DNA of 64,000 bases, from positions 248,001 to 312,000 of the forward strand of contig CALXDM010000001.1 of the NCBI GenBank assembly GCA_944387065.1, read 5' to 3'. Below the pieces are notes generated by a model. The model was not told the origin of the DNA, ran no database searches, and worked only from the letters and a program-made list of their open reading frames with translations. Origin of the DNA: an uncultured Oscillospiraceae bacterium. GTDB lineage: Bacteria > Bacillota > Clostridia > Oscillospirales > Oscillospiraceae. Shown here in pieces: positions 40,947-49,870 of this stretch (positions are counted from its first letter, which is position 1; each line of letters opens with the position of its first letter). A program made the translations under genes and the position numbers.

Positions 40947-41609
40947 TTAGCTGAGCAGGGTGAGCAGTCGCCCCAGCGTCCCGGTGGCCATGAGCACACC
41001 CACCAAGATCAGGAACACGCCGCACACCAGGTTTATCGCCCGGTAATGGGCCTTGATCCAGTCAAAAGCCGATTTTAGGTAGTCAATGAGCACCGCGCTG
41101 AGCAGGAAGGGCACCCCCAACCCCAGAGCGTACACCAACAGCATGGCCATCCCCTCCAGCACGTGCCCCTGCTGGGAGGCCAGCATCAGCGCCGAGCCCA
41201 GAAAGGCCCCCACGCAAGGGGTCCAGCCCAGGGAGAAGACCGCCCCAAAGGCCACCGAGGCGGGAAAACCCAGCTCCCCCTCTCCCATCCGGCCCTGGAC
41301 GCCCCGGAACAGGTTGATCCGGAACACCCCCAGGTAGCTCAGCCCGAACAGGATCACCACCAGCCCACACACCAGGTTCACCCAGGTCTGGTAGCGATGC
41401 AACAGCCCCCCCACTGTACCCGCCAACGCACCCATGGCTACAAAGATCAGAGTAAAGCCCAGCACAAAGCCTGCGGCGTTGAGCAAGGTCTTTCTGGGAT
41501 TGCGGGCCCCGCCCCCGGCAAAGTAGGACAGGTAGATGGGCAACATGGGCAGCAGGCAGGGGGAAAGGAAGGTGATCACCCCCTCCAGGAAAGAGATCAG
41601 GTATTGCAT
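40947..41609 (-). CDS. ccdA: CcdA-type thiol-electron transporter
   Basis: 220 residues, six membrane helices. Cys in LSPCLLPMLPIYLSYF (about residue 17) and in GWTPCVGAFLGSAL (about 131) are the conserved pair that carries reducing power across the membrane. Lies between DUF6132 and tlpA in the redox cluster. Confidence 0.9.
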   Translation of the reverse strand: MQYLISFLEGVITFLSPCLLPMLPIYLSYFAGGGARNPRKTLLNAAGFVLGFTLIFVAMGALAGTVGGLLHRYQTWVNLVCGLVVILFGLSYLGVFRINLFRGVQGRMGEGELGFPASVAFGAVFSLGWTPCVGAFLGSALMLASQQGHVLEGMAMLLVYALGLGVPFLLSAVLIDYLKSAFDWIKAHYRAINLVCGVFLILVGVLMATGTLGRLLTLLS

Positions 41610-41806
41610 GGATCCTTACCCCCCTTCTCCGTGGCCGCTCCCACCAGCCCGCCCACCAGCGCCAGATAGAGCATGGAGCGGATGGGGCTGGAGGAGATGA
41701 CGCAGCCGCTGGTACAGCCAAAGAACTGATAATAGGCCAGTCCCGCCAGCGCCCCGCCGGCGGCAAACAGGGCCAGGCGGATCCACCGCCGCCAGTTCAC
41801 CCTCAT
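41597..41806 (-). CDS. DUF6132-like small membrane protein
   Basis: 69 residues, two hydrophobic helices flanking FFGCTSGCVISSSP, a CxxxC-type loop seen in small DUF6132-like proteins next to thioredoxin/CcdA genes. Overlaps ccdA by 13 bp. Its cysteines suggest a part in thiol or metal handling; the function is not established. Confidence 0.65.
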   Translation of the reverse strand: MRVNWRRWIRLALFAAGGALAGLAYYQFFGCTSGCVISSSPIRSMLYLALVGGLVGAATEKGGKDPCNT

Positions 41807-41807
41807 C

Positions 41808-42737
41808 TCAGCGCCCTCCCTGGACCAGATAGCCCTCCGCAGTGTGCACCGCAGCCGCCCCGTCGGCCACCGCCGTCACCACCTGGCGCAGGGCTTTGGT
41901 GCGCACATCGCCTACCGCGTACACCCCCGGCAGGCTGGTCTGGGTGGTCTCATCGGCCACGATATAGCCCCCCTCGTCCAACTCCAGCTGGCCCTGGGCC
42001 AACTGGGAGGCAGGGATGCGCCCCACGCTGACAAACACCCCGTCGCAGGCCACCGTCTGGCTCTGTCCCGTGTGAACGTCCCGCAGCACCACCCCGGTCA
42101 GACGCCCCTCCTCCTGGACCAACTGCTCCACCACACTGTTCCAGCAAAAGCTCACATTTTCCGCCCGCATCAAGGGCTCGTGGTAGATCTTGGTGGCCCG
42201 CAGGGTGTCCCGGCGATGGATGAGGATAACCTGCTTGGCGATGCGGCTGAGCAGGGCCGCGTCCTGGGCGGCGGTGTTTCCGCCCCCCACCACCGCTACC
42301 GTCTTGCCCCGGTAGAACATCCCGTCGCAGTCGGCGCAGTAGTGCACCCCCTTGCCCGTCAGCTCCTGTTCGCCGGCCACCCCCAGCTGCCGTGGGTTTG
42401 CCCCGGTGGCCAGCACCACTGTTTTGGCATAAAAGGTCCCCTCGCTGCTCTCCAGCACCTTGGGATTGGCCACCAAGTCGGCCCGGCTCACCTCGGCCAG
42501 CTCCGTCTTGGCCCCAAAGGCCTCGGCCTGCTTTTGCATCTTGACGGCCAGAGAGAAGCCGTCAACGCCCTGCTCGGTGCCAGGATAGTTGTCGATCTGG
42601 TGGGACAGGGCCATCTGGCCGCCGGCGGCCAGCCGCTCCAGCACCACCGCGTCCAACCCCGCCCGGGCGGCGTACAGCGCGGCGGTATATCCTCCGGGGC
42701 CGCCGCCGATGATGATCATGTCATAGATGTGCTCCAT
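41808..42737 (-). CDS. trxB: Thioredoxin reductase (FAD/NAD(P)H)
   Basis: 309 residues. FAD-binding GGGPGGYTAALYAARAG near residue 12, redox-active CADCDG near 136, NADPH-binding GGGNTAAQDA near 155, and the C-terminal GVYAVGDVRTK. Reduces the thioredoxin encoded 12 bp upstream. Confidence 0.92.
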   Translation of the reverse strand: MEHIYDMIIIGGGPGGYTAALYAARAGLDAVVLERLAAGGQMALSHQIDNYPGTEQGVDGFSLAVKMQKQAEAFGAKTELAEVSRADLVANPKVLESSEGTFYAKTVVLATGANPRQLGVAGEQELTGKGVHYCADCDGMFYRGKTVAVVGGGNTAAQDAALLSRIAKQVILIHRRDTLRATKIYHEPLMRAENVSFCWNSVVEQLVQEEGRLTGVVLRDVHTGQSQTVACDGVFVSVGRIPASQLAQGQLELDEGGYIVADETTQTSLPGVYAVGDVRTKALRQVVTAVADGAAAVHTAEGYLVQGGR

Positions 42738-42749
42738 CCAGCTTCCTCC

Positions 42750-43073
42750 TCACTCCGGCAAGGTCTCTTGCAGGAAGGTGTCGATCATGGCTTTGGACTC
42801 CGGCGCCACCAGAGAGCCCAACGCCTTGCCCCCCTGGTAGAGCACCAGGGTAGGCACCACTTCGATCTGCTCGTGTTCGGCGATCTGGGGCTGCTCATCG
42901 ATGTTCAGCCGGGCCACTGCCAGCTCCTCCCCCCGCTGCTGGGCCAGCCGCTCATAGGCTGGACCCAGGCGGCGGCAGTAAGTGCACCAGGGGGCCCAAA
43001 ACTCCACCAGCACAGGCTGGTCCGCTCCGGTCAGGGCGTCAAACTGCTCTCGGTTCAGGTCTAAAATAGCCAT
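42750..43073 (-). CDS. trxA: Thioredoxin
   Basis: 107 residues. Active site FWAPWCTYCRRL has WCTYC instead of the usual WCGPC, which should alter its redox potential; the cis-Pro is in VVPTLVLY. GAGG lies before the ATG at 43073. First gene of the redox cluster (trx, trxB, DUF6132, ccdA, tlpA), probably read from a -10 TATACT at 43107-43102. Confidence 0.9.
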   Translation of the reverse strand: MAILDLNREQFDALTGADQPVLVEFWAPWCTYCRRLGPAYERLAQQRGEELAVARLNIDEQPQIAEHEQIEVVPTLVLYQGGKALGSLVAPESKAMIDTFLQETLPE

Positions 43074-43170
43074 GGGTACAAACCTCTTTCGTTTTTTGAT
43101 CAGTATACCCATTGCCCTGCCTTTTTTCCGTGACCAGATCACACACCCCGGTCGTGCCCCCACAAGCGAA

Positions 43171-43200
43171 CATGCCGCCCACCAAAGACGGGGCGGCATG
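43171..43200 (-). terminator. Hairpin downstream of the dpp-type operon
   Basis: CATGCCGCCC / GGGCGGCATG perfect 10-bp stem. The following tract has few Ts, so termination may be weak. Confidence 0.45.
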
Positions 43201-43244
43201 GCAAGCCCCCTGGGCTTGGGCTGTAAGATGGCCTCCGAGAGTCC

Positions 43245-43970
43245 TCACTCCAGGGCTAGCGACGCGGCCAGCAGTTTCTTCGTGTACGGGTGCTGGGGCC
43301 GCTCGTACAGCTGCTCCGCCGGCCCCTGCTCCACGATCTGGCCCTGGTACATCACGCACACCCAGCCGCACAGCTGGCGGACCACCGCAAGATCGTGGGA
43401 GATCAGCAGGTAGGATAGCCCGTACCGCTCCCGCAGCTGGGCCAGCAGGCGCAGAATCTGGGCCTGGAGGGTCACATCCAGGGCGGACACCGGCTCGTCC
43501 AGCACGATGAGCTTGCTGCCCTGGATGAGGGCCGCGGCAATGGACACCCGCTGCCGCTGCCCGCCGGACAGCTGGGCGGGTTTCCGGTCGTAGTGCTCCC
43601 GGCCCAGCCCCACCTGGCCCAACATCTCCTCCCCCCGGGCCCGGCGCGCCGCCCGGTCCCCCACGCCGGCCGCCCGCAGCGCCTCCTCCAGGAACCAGCC
43701 CACCGTCCGGGCGGGGTTCAGGGCGCCGTGGGGATCCTGGAACACCATCTGGGGCCGGGGGCTGTTCACCAGCAGCTGGCCCTGCCAGTCCCGCACCAGC
43801 CCCAGCACACACTTGGCCAGGGTGGTCTTGCCCGAACCCGACTCACCCACCAGGCCCACCGCCTGGCCCGGCTCCACGGTGAGGCAGACCTGGCGCAGCA
43901 CCTGCCGGCGGGCCCGCCCCCGCCCATACCAGCTGTCCAGTCCCTGGATGTCCAGGATGGGTTCAGCCAT
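43245..43970 (-). CDS. Peptide ABC transporter ATP-binding protein (DppF/OppF type)
   Basis: 241 residues. Walker [10 protein letters not shown] near 44, QMVFQDPHGALNP Q-loop, LSGGQRQRVSIAAAL signature, LIVLDEPVSALDV Walker B. The C-terminal QHPYTKKLL is typical, but the protein is shorter than most DppF, which end with a Cys-rich oligopeptide-binding tail. Last gene of the operon; overlaps dppD by 8 bp. Confidence 0.9.
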   Translation of the reverse strand: MAEPILDIQGLDSWYGRGRARRQVLRQVCLTVEPGQAVGLVGESGSGKTTLAKCVLGLVRDWQGQLLVNSPRPQMVFQDPHGALNPARTVGWFLEEALRAAGVGDRAARRARGEEMLGQVGLGREHYDRKPAQLSGGQRQRVSIAAALIQGSKLIVLDEPVSALDVTLQAQILRLLAQLRERYGLSYLLISHDLAVVRQLCGWVCVMYQGQIVEQGPAEQLYERPQHPYTKKLLAASLALE

Positions 43971-44772
43971 GGCCCTGTCCCTCCTTTCCCTTTCCCCAGC
44001 TGGGCCGGGCCTCCAACAGCTGCCGGGTGTACGCCTGCTGGGGCCGGTGGAAGATATCCTCCACCCGTCCCTGCTCCACAATGACTCCCTGACGCATCAC
44101 CACCACCCGGCCGCACAGGGCCCGCACCACCCCCAGGTCGTGGGAGATGAGCAGAATGGCGGTGCCCTCCTGCCGGTTGATCCGGCGCAGGGTGTCCAGG
44201 ATCTGGGCCTGGATGGTCACATCCAGAGCGGTGGTGGGTTCGTCGGCGATGAGCAGCCGGGGCCGCAGCACCAGGGCTGCGGCGATCATCACCCGCTGGC
44301 GCATTCCCCCGGACAGCTGGTGGGGATAGCACCGGTACAGCCCCTCCGGCTCAGGCAGACCGGCCAGGGCCATGGCCTCCAGTGCCCGCTGCCGGCGCGC
44401 GCCGGCATCCAAGCCGGTGTGCACCCGCAGCGCGTCCTCCACCTGCCGGCCGATCCGCATGGTGGGGTTCAAGCTGGTCATAGGCTCCTGAAAGACGATG
44501 GACAGCTGCCTGCCCTGCACCTGGCGCAGCTGAGCCCGGTCCATGGCGAGCAGATCCGCTCCGTCAAACACCGCCCGGCCCGTCACTTCCGCCCGCTCCC
44601 GGGGCAGCAGACCCATCAGGGCGTGGGCCGTCACCGTCTTGCCCGAGCCAGACTCCCCCACCAGGCCCACCGCCTCCCCCTGCTCCAGGGCCAGGCTGAA
44701 GTCTTCCACCGCCGTCACGCTGCCCCGGCGGGTATGCAGCTCCACCCGCAGGCGCTCCACCTCCAGCAGCAT
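43963..44772 (-). CDS. Peptide ABC transporter ATP-binding protein (DppD/OppD type)
   Basis: 269 residues. Walker [10 protein letters not shown] near 38, [17 protein letters not shown], signature [15 protein letters not shown], Walker [14 protein letters not shown] and the later QAYTRQLL. Pairs with the DppF-type subunit. Its start overlaps the permease stop. Confidence 0.92.
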   Translation of the reverse strand: MLLEVERLRVELHTRRGSVTAVEDFSLALEQGEAVGLVGESGSGKTVTAHALMGLLPRERAEVTGRAVFDGADLLAMDRAQLRQVQGRQLSIVFQEPMTSLNPTMRIGRQVEDALRVHTGLDAGARRQRALEAMALAGLPEPEGLYRCYPHQLSGGMRQRVMIAAALVLRPRLLIADEPTTALDVTIQAQILDTLRRINRQEGTAILLISHDLGVVRALCGRVVVMRQGVIVEQGRVEDIFHRPQQAYTRQLLEARPSWGKGKEGQGHG

Positions 44773-45578
44773 CAGCCCTCACCCATCCTTTCCCGCACGC
44801 CCTCGCCCACCAGCCCCGCGCCCAGGATCATCAGGATCATCACCAGCGCGGGGAAGAGCACCAGCCAAGGGGCGGTGACAAAGTAGCTCTGGGCCTCGCT
44901 GACCATCCGGCCCAGGCTGGTGTCCGGCGGGATGACCCCGATGCCCAGATAGCTCATGGACGCCTCGGCCAGCACCGCGTTGTTAAAGCCGATGCTCAGC
45001 CCGCTCAGCAGCACCGGCCAGGCATTGGGCAGGATGTGCCGGAAGAGGATCCGGAGCCCGCCCACCCCCATCAGCCGGGCGGCCCGGATAAAATCCCGAT
45101 CCCGGTACTGGAGGAACTCCCCCCGGGTCAACCGGGCAAAGCTGGGGATGAACAGCACCCCCAGGGCCAGGATGACGTTGTACTTGCCCGGGCCGATCAC
45201 CGCGATGACCACCAGCCCCAGCAGCACGCTGGGGAAGGCTGCCACCGCGTCACACACCCGCATGACCAACGCATCGACCACCCCGCCGTAGTAGCCGCAC
45301 AGCGCTCCGATGACCACCCCCACCACAAAGCCGATGGCCAGCACCGCCAGGGCGATGCTCAGCGTGGCCCCCGCCCCGCTCAGGGTACGGGAGAGCACAT
45401 CCCGCCCCATGTGGTCGCATCCGAAGGGATGGGCCAAGGAGGGGCCGGCCAGCCGGTCAGCGGCGCTGGGCGCCGTGGGGGAGTAGGGCGTCCACACCAG
45501 GCCCAGGGCCCCAAACCCCACCGTCAGCCCCGTCAGGACCAGCCCCAGGGTGAGGTACCAGTTTCTCCGCTTTCCCAT
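44772..45578 (-). CDS. Peptide ABC transporter permease (DppC type)
   Basis: 268 residues, six membrane helices. N-terminal HPFGCDHMGRDVLSRTLSGA is diagnostic of DppC/OppC; the permease loop RAARLMGVGGLRILFRHILPNA lies near residue 160. The ATG at 45578 defines the protein; longer in-frame extensions cover the upstream permease gene. Confidence 0.93.
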   Translation of the reverse strand: MGKRRNWYLTLGLVLTGLTVGFGALGLVWTPYSPTAPSAADRLAGPSLAHPFGCDHMGRDVLSRTLSGAGATLSIALAVLAIGFVVGVVIGALCGYYGGVVDALVMRVCDAVAAFPSVLLGLVVIAVIGPGKYNVILALGVLFIPSFARLTRGEFLQYRDRDFIRAARLMGVGGLRILFRHILPNAWPVLLSGLSIGFNNAVLAEASMSYLGIGVIPPDTSLGRMVSEAQSYFVTAPWLVLFPALVMILMILGAGLVGEGVRERMGEG

Positions 45579-45583
45579 GGCCC

Positions 45584-46528
45584 TCACCTCTGCCGCAGCC
45601 GGGGATCCATCACCCGGTAGAGGGCATCGGCGGCAAAGTTGCTTGCCACCACTACCACAGCGATGAGGGCCACGATGGCCTGCACCACCGGGTAGTCCCG
45701 GCTGTTGATAGACGACACCAACATCTGGCCGATGCCCTGCACCGCGAACACCTGCTCCACCACCAGCGACCCAGCCACCACATCGGCCACCGTCATGGCC
45801 AGGAAGGTGATCACTGGGATCATGGCATTGCGCAGGGCAAAACGCCAGAGCACCCTCCCCTTGGAGTTGCCCCGGCTGTAAGCGGTGCGGATATAATCCT
45901 GCCCCATCTCTCCCAGGATGGCCCCCCGGAGCAGCTTCACCGTCATGGCCGCCCGGGGCAGGGCGATGGACAGGGCGGGAAAGAACAGGTAGCCCAGGTA
46001 GGCGCCCAGCCCCTGCTCCGCCGCGGCGCTGAAGCTGCCCACGGTGAACCAGCGCAGGATCAGGCTGAACAGGCAGGTGAGCAAAAAGCCCAGCAGGAAG
46101 TTTGGGATGGACATGGTGACCTGGCCCAGCACGCTCACCACCCGGTCGATCCAGCCCCCCGCGTGCCGGGCGGCCAGGATGCCCAGGGGCAGGGAGATGG
46201 CCACGATCAGCCCAAAGGACATGGCCGTCAGGGTGGCCGTCACCGCCACCCGGCTCCCCAGCAGCTGGGACACCGGCATCTCGTACAGGTAGGACTGGCC
46301 CAGCTGGCCGGTGAGCAGCCCGCCCAGCCAGTTCAGGTAGCGCTGCCACAGGGGCAGGTCCAGCCCCAGTCGCTCTCGCAGGGCGGCGGTTTGCTCCGGG
46401 GTGGCGTTCAGCCCCAGGATGGAGTTGGTGGGGTCGCCGGGCAGGATGGAGAAGGCCACAAAGGCCAGCACGGTCACCAGCAGCAGGGTGGCCGCCAGCA
46501 GCCCCAGCCGCTTGAGTATCTGTTTCAT
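45584..46528 (-). CDS. Peptide ABC transporter permease (DppB type)
   Basis: 314 residues, six helices. ILPGDPTNSILGLNATPEQ near residue 30 and the loop YIRTAYSRGNSKGRVLWRFALRNA near 205 are DppB/OppB signatures. The ATG at 46528 follows GAGGTCCGCGCGACCA. Confidence 0.93.
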   Translation of the reverse strand: MKQILKRLGLLAATLLLVTVLAFVAFSILPGDPTNSILGLNATPEQTAALRERLGLDLPLWQRYLNWLGGLLTGQLGQSYLYEMPVSQLLGSRVAVTATLTAMSFGLIVAISLPLGILAARHAGGWIDRVVSVLGQVTMSIPNFLLGFLLTCLFSLILRWFTVGSFSAAAEQGLGAYLGYLFFPALSIALPRAAMTVKLLRGAILGEMGQDYIRTAYSRGNSKGRVLWRFALRNAMIPVITFLAMTVADVVAGSLVVEQVFAVQGIGQMLVSSINSRDYPVVQAIVALIAVVVVASNFAADALYRVMDPRLRQR

Positions 46529-46660
46529 TGGTCGCGCGGACCTCCTGGGTAAAAGTTGGCGGGGCGGGCAGTTCCCACCTCGCATGGCAGGCCCCCGCCC
46601 CGGCAAAAGGGGGAGAGGGCGGGAGCGGAGCGCTGTCCGCCAGCGCCCCGCTCCCCACAA
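46529..46660 (-). other. Intergenic stretch between dppA-type and dppB-type genes
   Basis: 132 bp without a gene. GC-rich inverted repeats around GGGAGCGG/CCGCTCCC could form an attenuating hairpin that lets the binding protein be made in excess over the membrane components. Confidence 0.4.
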
Positions 46661-48217
46661 TCAGGCGGAATAGTAGATGGTGCTCATGTCCAGCACATAA
46701 GTGCGGTACAGCTCCAACCCGTCCAGCCCGGGCTCCAGCACCGTCAGGTCGCACAGATCCTGCAGCCACACGCTGGCCGCCTGCTCGCTCAGGATGGTCA
46801 GCGCCTGCTTATACAGCTGCTCCTGCTCCTGCTCATCCAGCGTGGAGCCCGCCTGGGCCACTGCTTGGTCGTATCCATCATCCTGGAAGTTGATGAAGTT
46901 GTCCTCGTAGTCGGATACGTACCGGATGACCATCTCCCGCGCGGTCATGTCGCTGGCGGCCACACCGCACACGGTGGACTGGAACTGCCGGCCCTCATAC
47001 ACCTGGTTGACCCAGGTGGACCAGTCCACCGGAACCAGGTTGGCGGTGATGCCCACCTGGGACAGCTGCTCGGCGATGAGCTCGGCGGTCTGCACGTGCT
47101 GGGTGTAGTTACTGGGCACGGTGATTTCCATGGTGAAGCCGTCGGGATAGCCCGCCTCGGCCAGCAGCTGCCTGGCCAGCTCCTGATCGGTGGGGTAGGC
47201 CTCGGCCAGCTCCTCCATGTGGTACTTCTCGAAGGCGGGGTACATACTGGTGCCCACCGGCACCCCTGCCCCATCGCCCACAAATTCGATGATCTGCCCC
47301 ACGTCGATGGCGTAGCACAGCGCCTGGCGCACCCGCACGTCATCAAAGGGGGCCACGTCGTTGTTCAGGTACAGGGCCTGCACCAGCTTCATGGTGTCCT
47401 CCACCACCTGGAACTGCCCCTCCAGCTGGGTGATCTGGGTGGTGGGCACATGGATGGCCATGTCCAGCGCGCCGCTTTGCAGGCTCATCACCAGCGTGTC
47501 GCTATTGGTGATGATGCGAAAGCGCACCTCATCCAGATAGGGCCGCTGGCCCCAGTAACCCTCGTAACGCTGGATCACCAGGCTGTCCTGGGGGGCGTAG
47601 GAGACAAACTGGAAGGGGCCGGTACCCACTGGGGTCTGGGCGATGGTATCCCCCGAGCCGGCGGGGATGATGGCGGCGGTGAGAGCGTAGAGGAACTCCA
47701 GGCTGGGCTGAGCCAGGGTGAGCTCCACATGGCGCTCATCGACCGCCCGCACCTGGGTGACATTAGAGAACGCCGTGATCAGAGCAGTTCCATCGTTCTC
47801 CGATCCGGCGCAGCGTTCCAGGGAGTAGACCACGTCTTCGACGGTGACCGGATCCCCATTGTGGAACGTGACCCCCTCCCGCAGGGTGAAGGTGTAGGTC
47901 AGCCCGTCCTCGGAGATCTGATAGTCGCTGGCGACGGCTTCCCGCACCTCGCCGTCCGAGCTGGCCTTCACCAGCCCCTCAAAGACATTGAACAGCACCT
48001 CGCCCACCCCGGCGGAGACCGCCCTGTGGGGATCGAGGCTGTCCAGCTCCTGTGCGATACCTACCGTGACTGAACCTCCATAGGATGGCTCGCCCGATTG
48101 TGCAGTTGCCGTGGGGGTGGGGCTGGGTTCCGTGCCTCCTGTACACCCGTATAGTGAGGCCGGCAGCACCGCCGCCGCGACAAGCAGCAAAAGGGCCCGT
48201 TTGAACTTCTTGGGCAT
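46661..48217 (-). CDS. Peptide/solute-binding lipoprotein (DppA/OppA, SBP family 5)
   Basis: 518 residues. Lipobox LYGC near residue 25, a Thr/Pro/Ser linker, then family-5 binding-protein segments: SYGGSVTVGIAQELDSLDPHRA, YTFTLREGVTFHNGDPVTVEDVVYSLER and the later VRQALCYAIDVGQII. AAAGGAG lies before the ATG at 48217. Substrate (peptide, nickel or other) not resolvable. Confidence 0.92.
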   Translation of the reverse strand: MPKKFKRALLLLVAAAVLPASLYGCTGGTEPSPTPTATAQSGEPSYGGSVTVGIAQELDSLDPHRAVSAGVGEVLFNVFEGLVKASSDGEVREAVASDYQISEDGLTYTFTLREGVTFHNGDPVTVEDVVYSLERCAGSENDGTALITAFSNVTQVRAVDERHVELTLAQPSLEFLYALTAAIIPAGSGDTIAQTPVGTGPFQFVSYAPQDSLVIQRYEGYWGQRPYLDEVRFRIITNSDTLVMSLQSGALDMAIHVPTTQITQLEGQFQVVEDTMKLVQALYLNNDVAPFDDVRVRQALCYAIDVGQIIEFVGDGAGVPVGTSMYPAFEKYHMEELAEAYPTDQELARQLLAEAGYPDGFTMEITVPSNYTQHVQTAELIAEQLSQVGITANLVPVDWSTWVNQVYEGRQFQSTVCGVAASDMTAREMVIRYVSDYEDNFINFQDDGYDQAVAQAGSTLDEQEQEQLYKQALTILSEQAASVWLQDLCDLTVLEPGLDGLELYRTYVLDMSTIYYSA

Positions 48218-48269
48218 TTTGCTTCTCCTTTCCACTGCATTTCTCGCAACTGTATTCAGTTGTCGCTCT

Positions 48270-48298
48270 ATTCTATCCGCTTGCCCTGGAAAAGTCAA
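48270..48298 (-). promoter_or_regulatory. Promoter of the dpp-type operon
   Basis: Leftward TTGACT (48298-48293), 17-bp spacer, TAGAAT (48275-48270), about 50 bases before the binding-protein gene. Confidence 0.7.
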
Positions 48299-48431
48299 GG
48301 GTATTCTGAGGATTTCACCCAAGTTTCCCCCGCTTTCCATCCCCTCTTCCCGGCACTTTGAATAGCCCGGCGCCTTTGGCGCATACTGAAGACAAACGCG
48401 CCCCGCTTTCGGGGCCAGGAGGGATGTCTGC

Positions 48432-48803
48432 ATGAGCAAGCGTGGGACGGAATCCAACAAGCTCTGGTGTGCTGCGGCAGGCGGGGCAGCCGGGCTGGTC
48501 AATGGGTTTTTCGGCGGCGGGGGCGGCATGGTGCTGGTGCCGCTGCTGGCGGGAAAGTGCGGGCTGGGCCAGCGCCGGGCCTTTGCCACCTCGGTGGCGG
48601 TCATCGCCCCGCTGTGCGCCCTGTCCGCGGGCATCTACTACCTGCGCGGCGGCCTGGATCCCGCCGCCGCCCTGCCCTACCTCATCGGCGGACTGGTGGG
48701 CGGGCTGGTGGGGGGCAGGGTGTTCCGGCAGGTGTCCATGGTGATGCTGCGCCGGGTCTTTGCCCTGCTCATCCTATACGGCGCGTACAAGGCCCTGGTA
48801 TGA
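48432..48803 (+). CDS. Half-size TauE/SafE-family membrane protein, first of a pair
   Basis: 123 residues, four membrane helices, with GLVNGFFGGGGGMVLVPLL and a FATSVAV segment, the first-half signature of TauE/SafE sulfite-exporter-like proteins. The family is normally about 250 residues; here the halves are separate genes overlapping by 4 bp (ATGA). The two probably form a heterodimer. Confidence 0.82.
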   Translation: MSKRGTESNKLWCAAAGGAAGLVNGFFGGGGGMVLVPLLAGKCGLGQRRAFATSVAVIAPLCALSAGIYYLRGGLDPAAALPYLIGGLVGGLVGGRVFRQVSMVMLRRVFALLILYGAYKALV

Positions 48804-49192
48804 CCGACTGGCTCATCCCCGTGCTGGCCGGGGCGGCAACCGGGGTGCTGTCCGGCTTCGGGGTAGGGGGCGGCTCGCTGCTGCTGATCTACCTCACCAG
48901 CTTTGCCGGCCTGCCCCAGGACCAGGCTCAGGGGGTCAACCTGCTCTACTTCCTGCCCACCGCCGGGGCCGCCCTGCCCGCCCACTTCAAGAACGGCTAT
49001 GTGGACAAGGCCGCCCTGCTCCCTGCCATCCTGACCGGCCTGGCCGCCACCGCCTTGGCCGCCTGGGCCGCCACCGCCCTGGACACCGGGGTGCTGCGCC
49101 GGTGCTTCGGGGCCTTTCTGCTGCTCATCGGCCTGCGGGAGCTGTTTCGCCGGGAGCCTCCAGCCCCAGGCGCTGAGCAATCTCCCCGGTGA
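48800..49192 (+). CDS. Half-size TauE/SafE-family membrane protein, second of a pair
   Basis: 130 residues, four helices. GVLSGFGVGGGSLLLIYLTSF and QAQGVNLLYFLP repeat the fold of the partner gene. The C-terminus has a charged tail. Substrate unknown. Confidence 0.82.
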   Translation: MTDWLIPVLAGAATGVLSGFGVGGGSLLLIYLTSFAGLPQDQAQGVNLLYFLPTAGAALPAHFKNGYVDKAALLPAILTGLAATALAAWAATALDTGVLRRCFGAFLLLIGLRELFRREPPAPGAEQSPR

Positions 49193-49271
49193 CCTCCGGC
49201 CCTCCAGGCCAGACGGCCATCAGCAGACAAGCCCAAGAAGGGCTACAGAGCGAACGGACTAAAGCTATCCA

Positions 49272-49303
49272 GCTGTCCCCAACTGCCTGGGGACAGCATT
49301 TTT
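49272..49303 (+). terminator. Terminator after the TauE pair
   Basis: GCTGTCCCC / GGGGACAGC stem, then ATTTTT. Confidence 0.8.
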
Positions 49304-49304
49304 C

Positions 49305-49333
49305 TTGACAAAAGATGTAAAGTAGACTATACT
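49305..49333 (+). promoter_or_regulatory. Promoter of the XRE/membrane-protein pair
   Basis: Consensus TTGACA (49305-49310), 17-bp spacer, TATACT (49328-49333), directly after the terminator. Confidence 0.75.
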
Positions 49334-49376
49334 CATTTTATAAAGCAAGATTGACATCAGGAAGGAGGCGCCGGCC

Positions 49377-49583
49377 TTGACCAACCGGATCGCCGAGCTG
49401 CGGAAAACCCGGCGTATGTCCCAGGCGGAGCTGGCCGACGCGGTGGGGGTCACCCGCCAGACCATCATTTCCCTGGAGAGCGGGCGATACAACGCCTCCC
49501 TTTTGCTGGCCCACCGCATCGCCCAGTATTTCGAGCTGACCATTGAGGATATTTTTCTGTTTGAGGAAGGAGAATCAGAATGA
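49377..49583 (+). CDS. XRE-family regulator (short, YozG-like)
   Basis: 68 residues, one HTH ([32 protein letters not shown]) with FELTIEDIF end, the compact type that partners small membrane proteins. TTG start at 49377 after AAGGAGG. Overlaps the membrane gene by 4 bp, probably its regulator. Confidence 0.85.
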   Translation: MTNRIAELRKTRRMSQAELADAVGVTRQTIISLESGRYNASLLLAHRIAQYFELTIEDIFLFEEGESE

Positions 49584-49870
49584 AACAAACTGAAACTGTC
49601 TCTGAGCAGCGTCTGAACCGCCGGAGTCTGGGCGCCATCGGGTTAATTGTTTTGGGGGCGTTGATCGGCCTGTGCTACATCCTTCTGGGGGCGGACTCTC
49701 AGACCTACGAGGCCCTAACCATCTATCCCGCCTTCGCCTGCACCCTCGCCCTTGCCGGGGCAACGGTGCTCATCCGGACCCAGTACCTGCTCTCCCACCC
49801 ATCGGCCCGCCAACGGGCTCGGATCCAGGAACAAGACGATCTGTTGCAAAAGATTTCATTGCTATGGTGA
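49580..49870 (+). CDS. Small membrane protein partnered with XRE regulator
   Basis: 96 residues, two membrane helices ([21 protein letters not shown] and [17 protein letters not shown]), then a charged tail. Translationally coupled to the regulator and overlapping the next gene by 7 bp. Function unknown. Confidence 0.7.
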   Translation: MKQTETVSEQRLNRRSLGAIGLIVLGALIGLCYILLGADSQTYEALTIYPAFACTLALAGATVLIRTQYLLSHPSARQRARIQEQDDLLQKISLLW

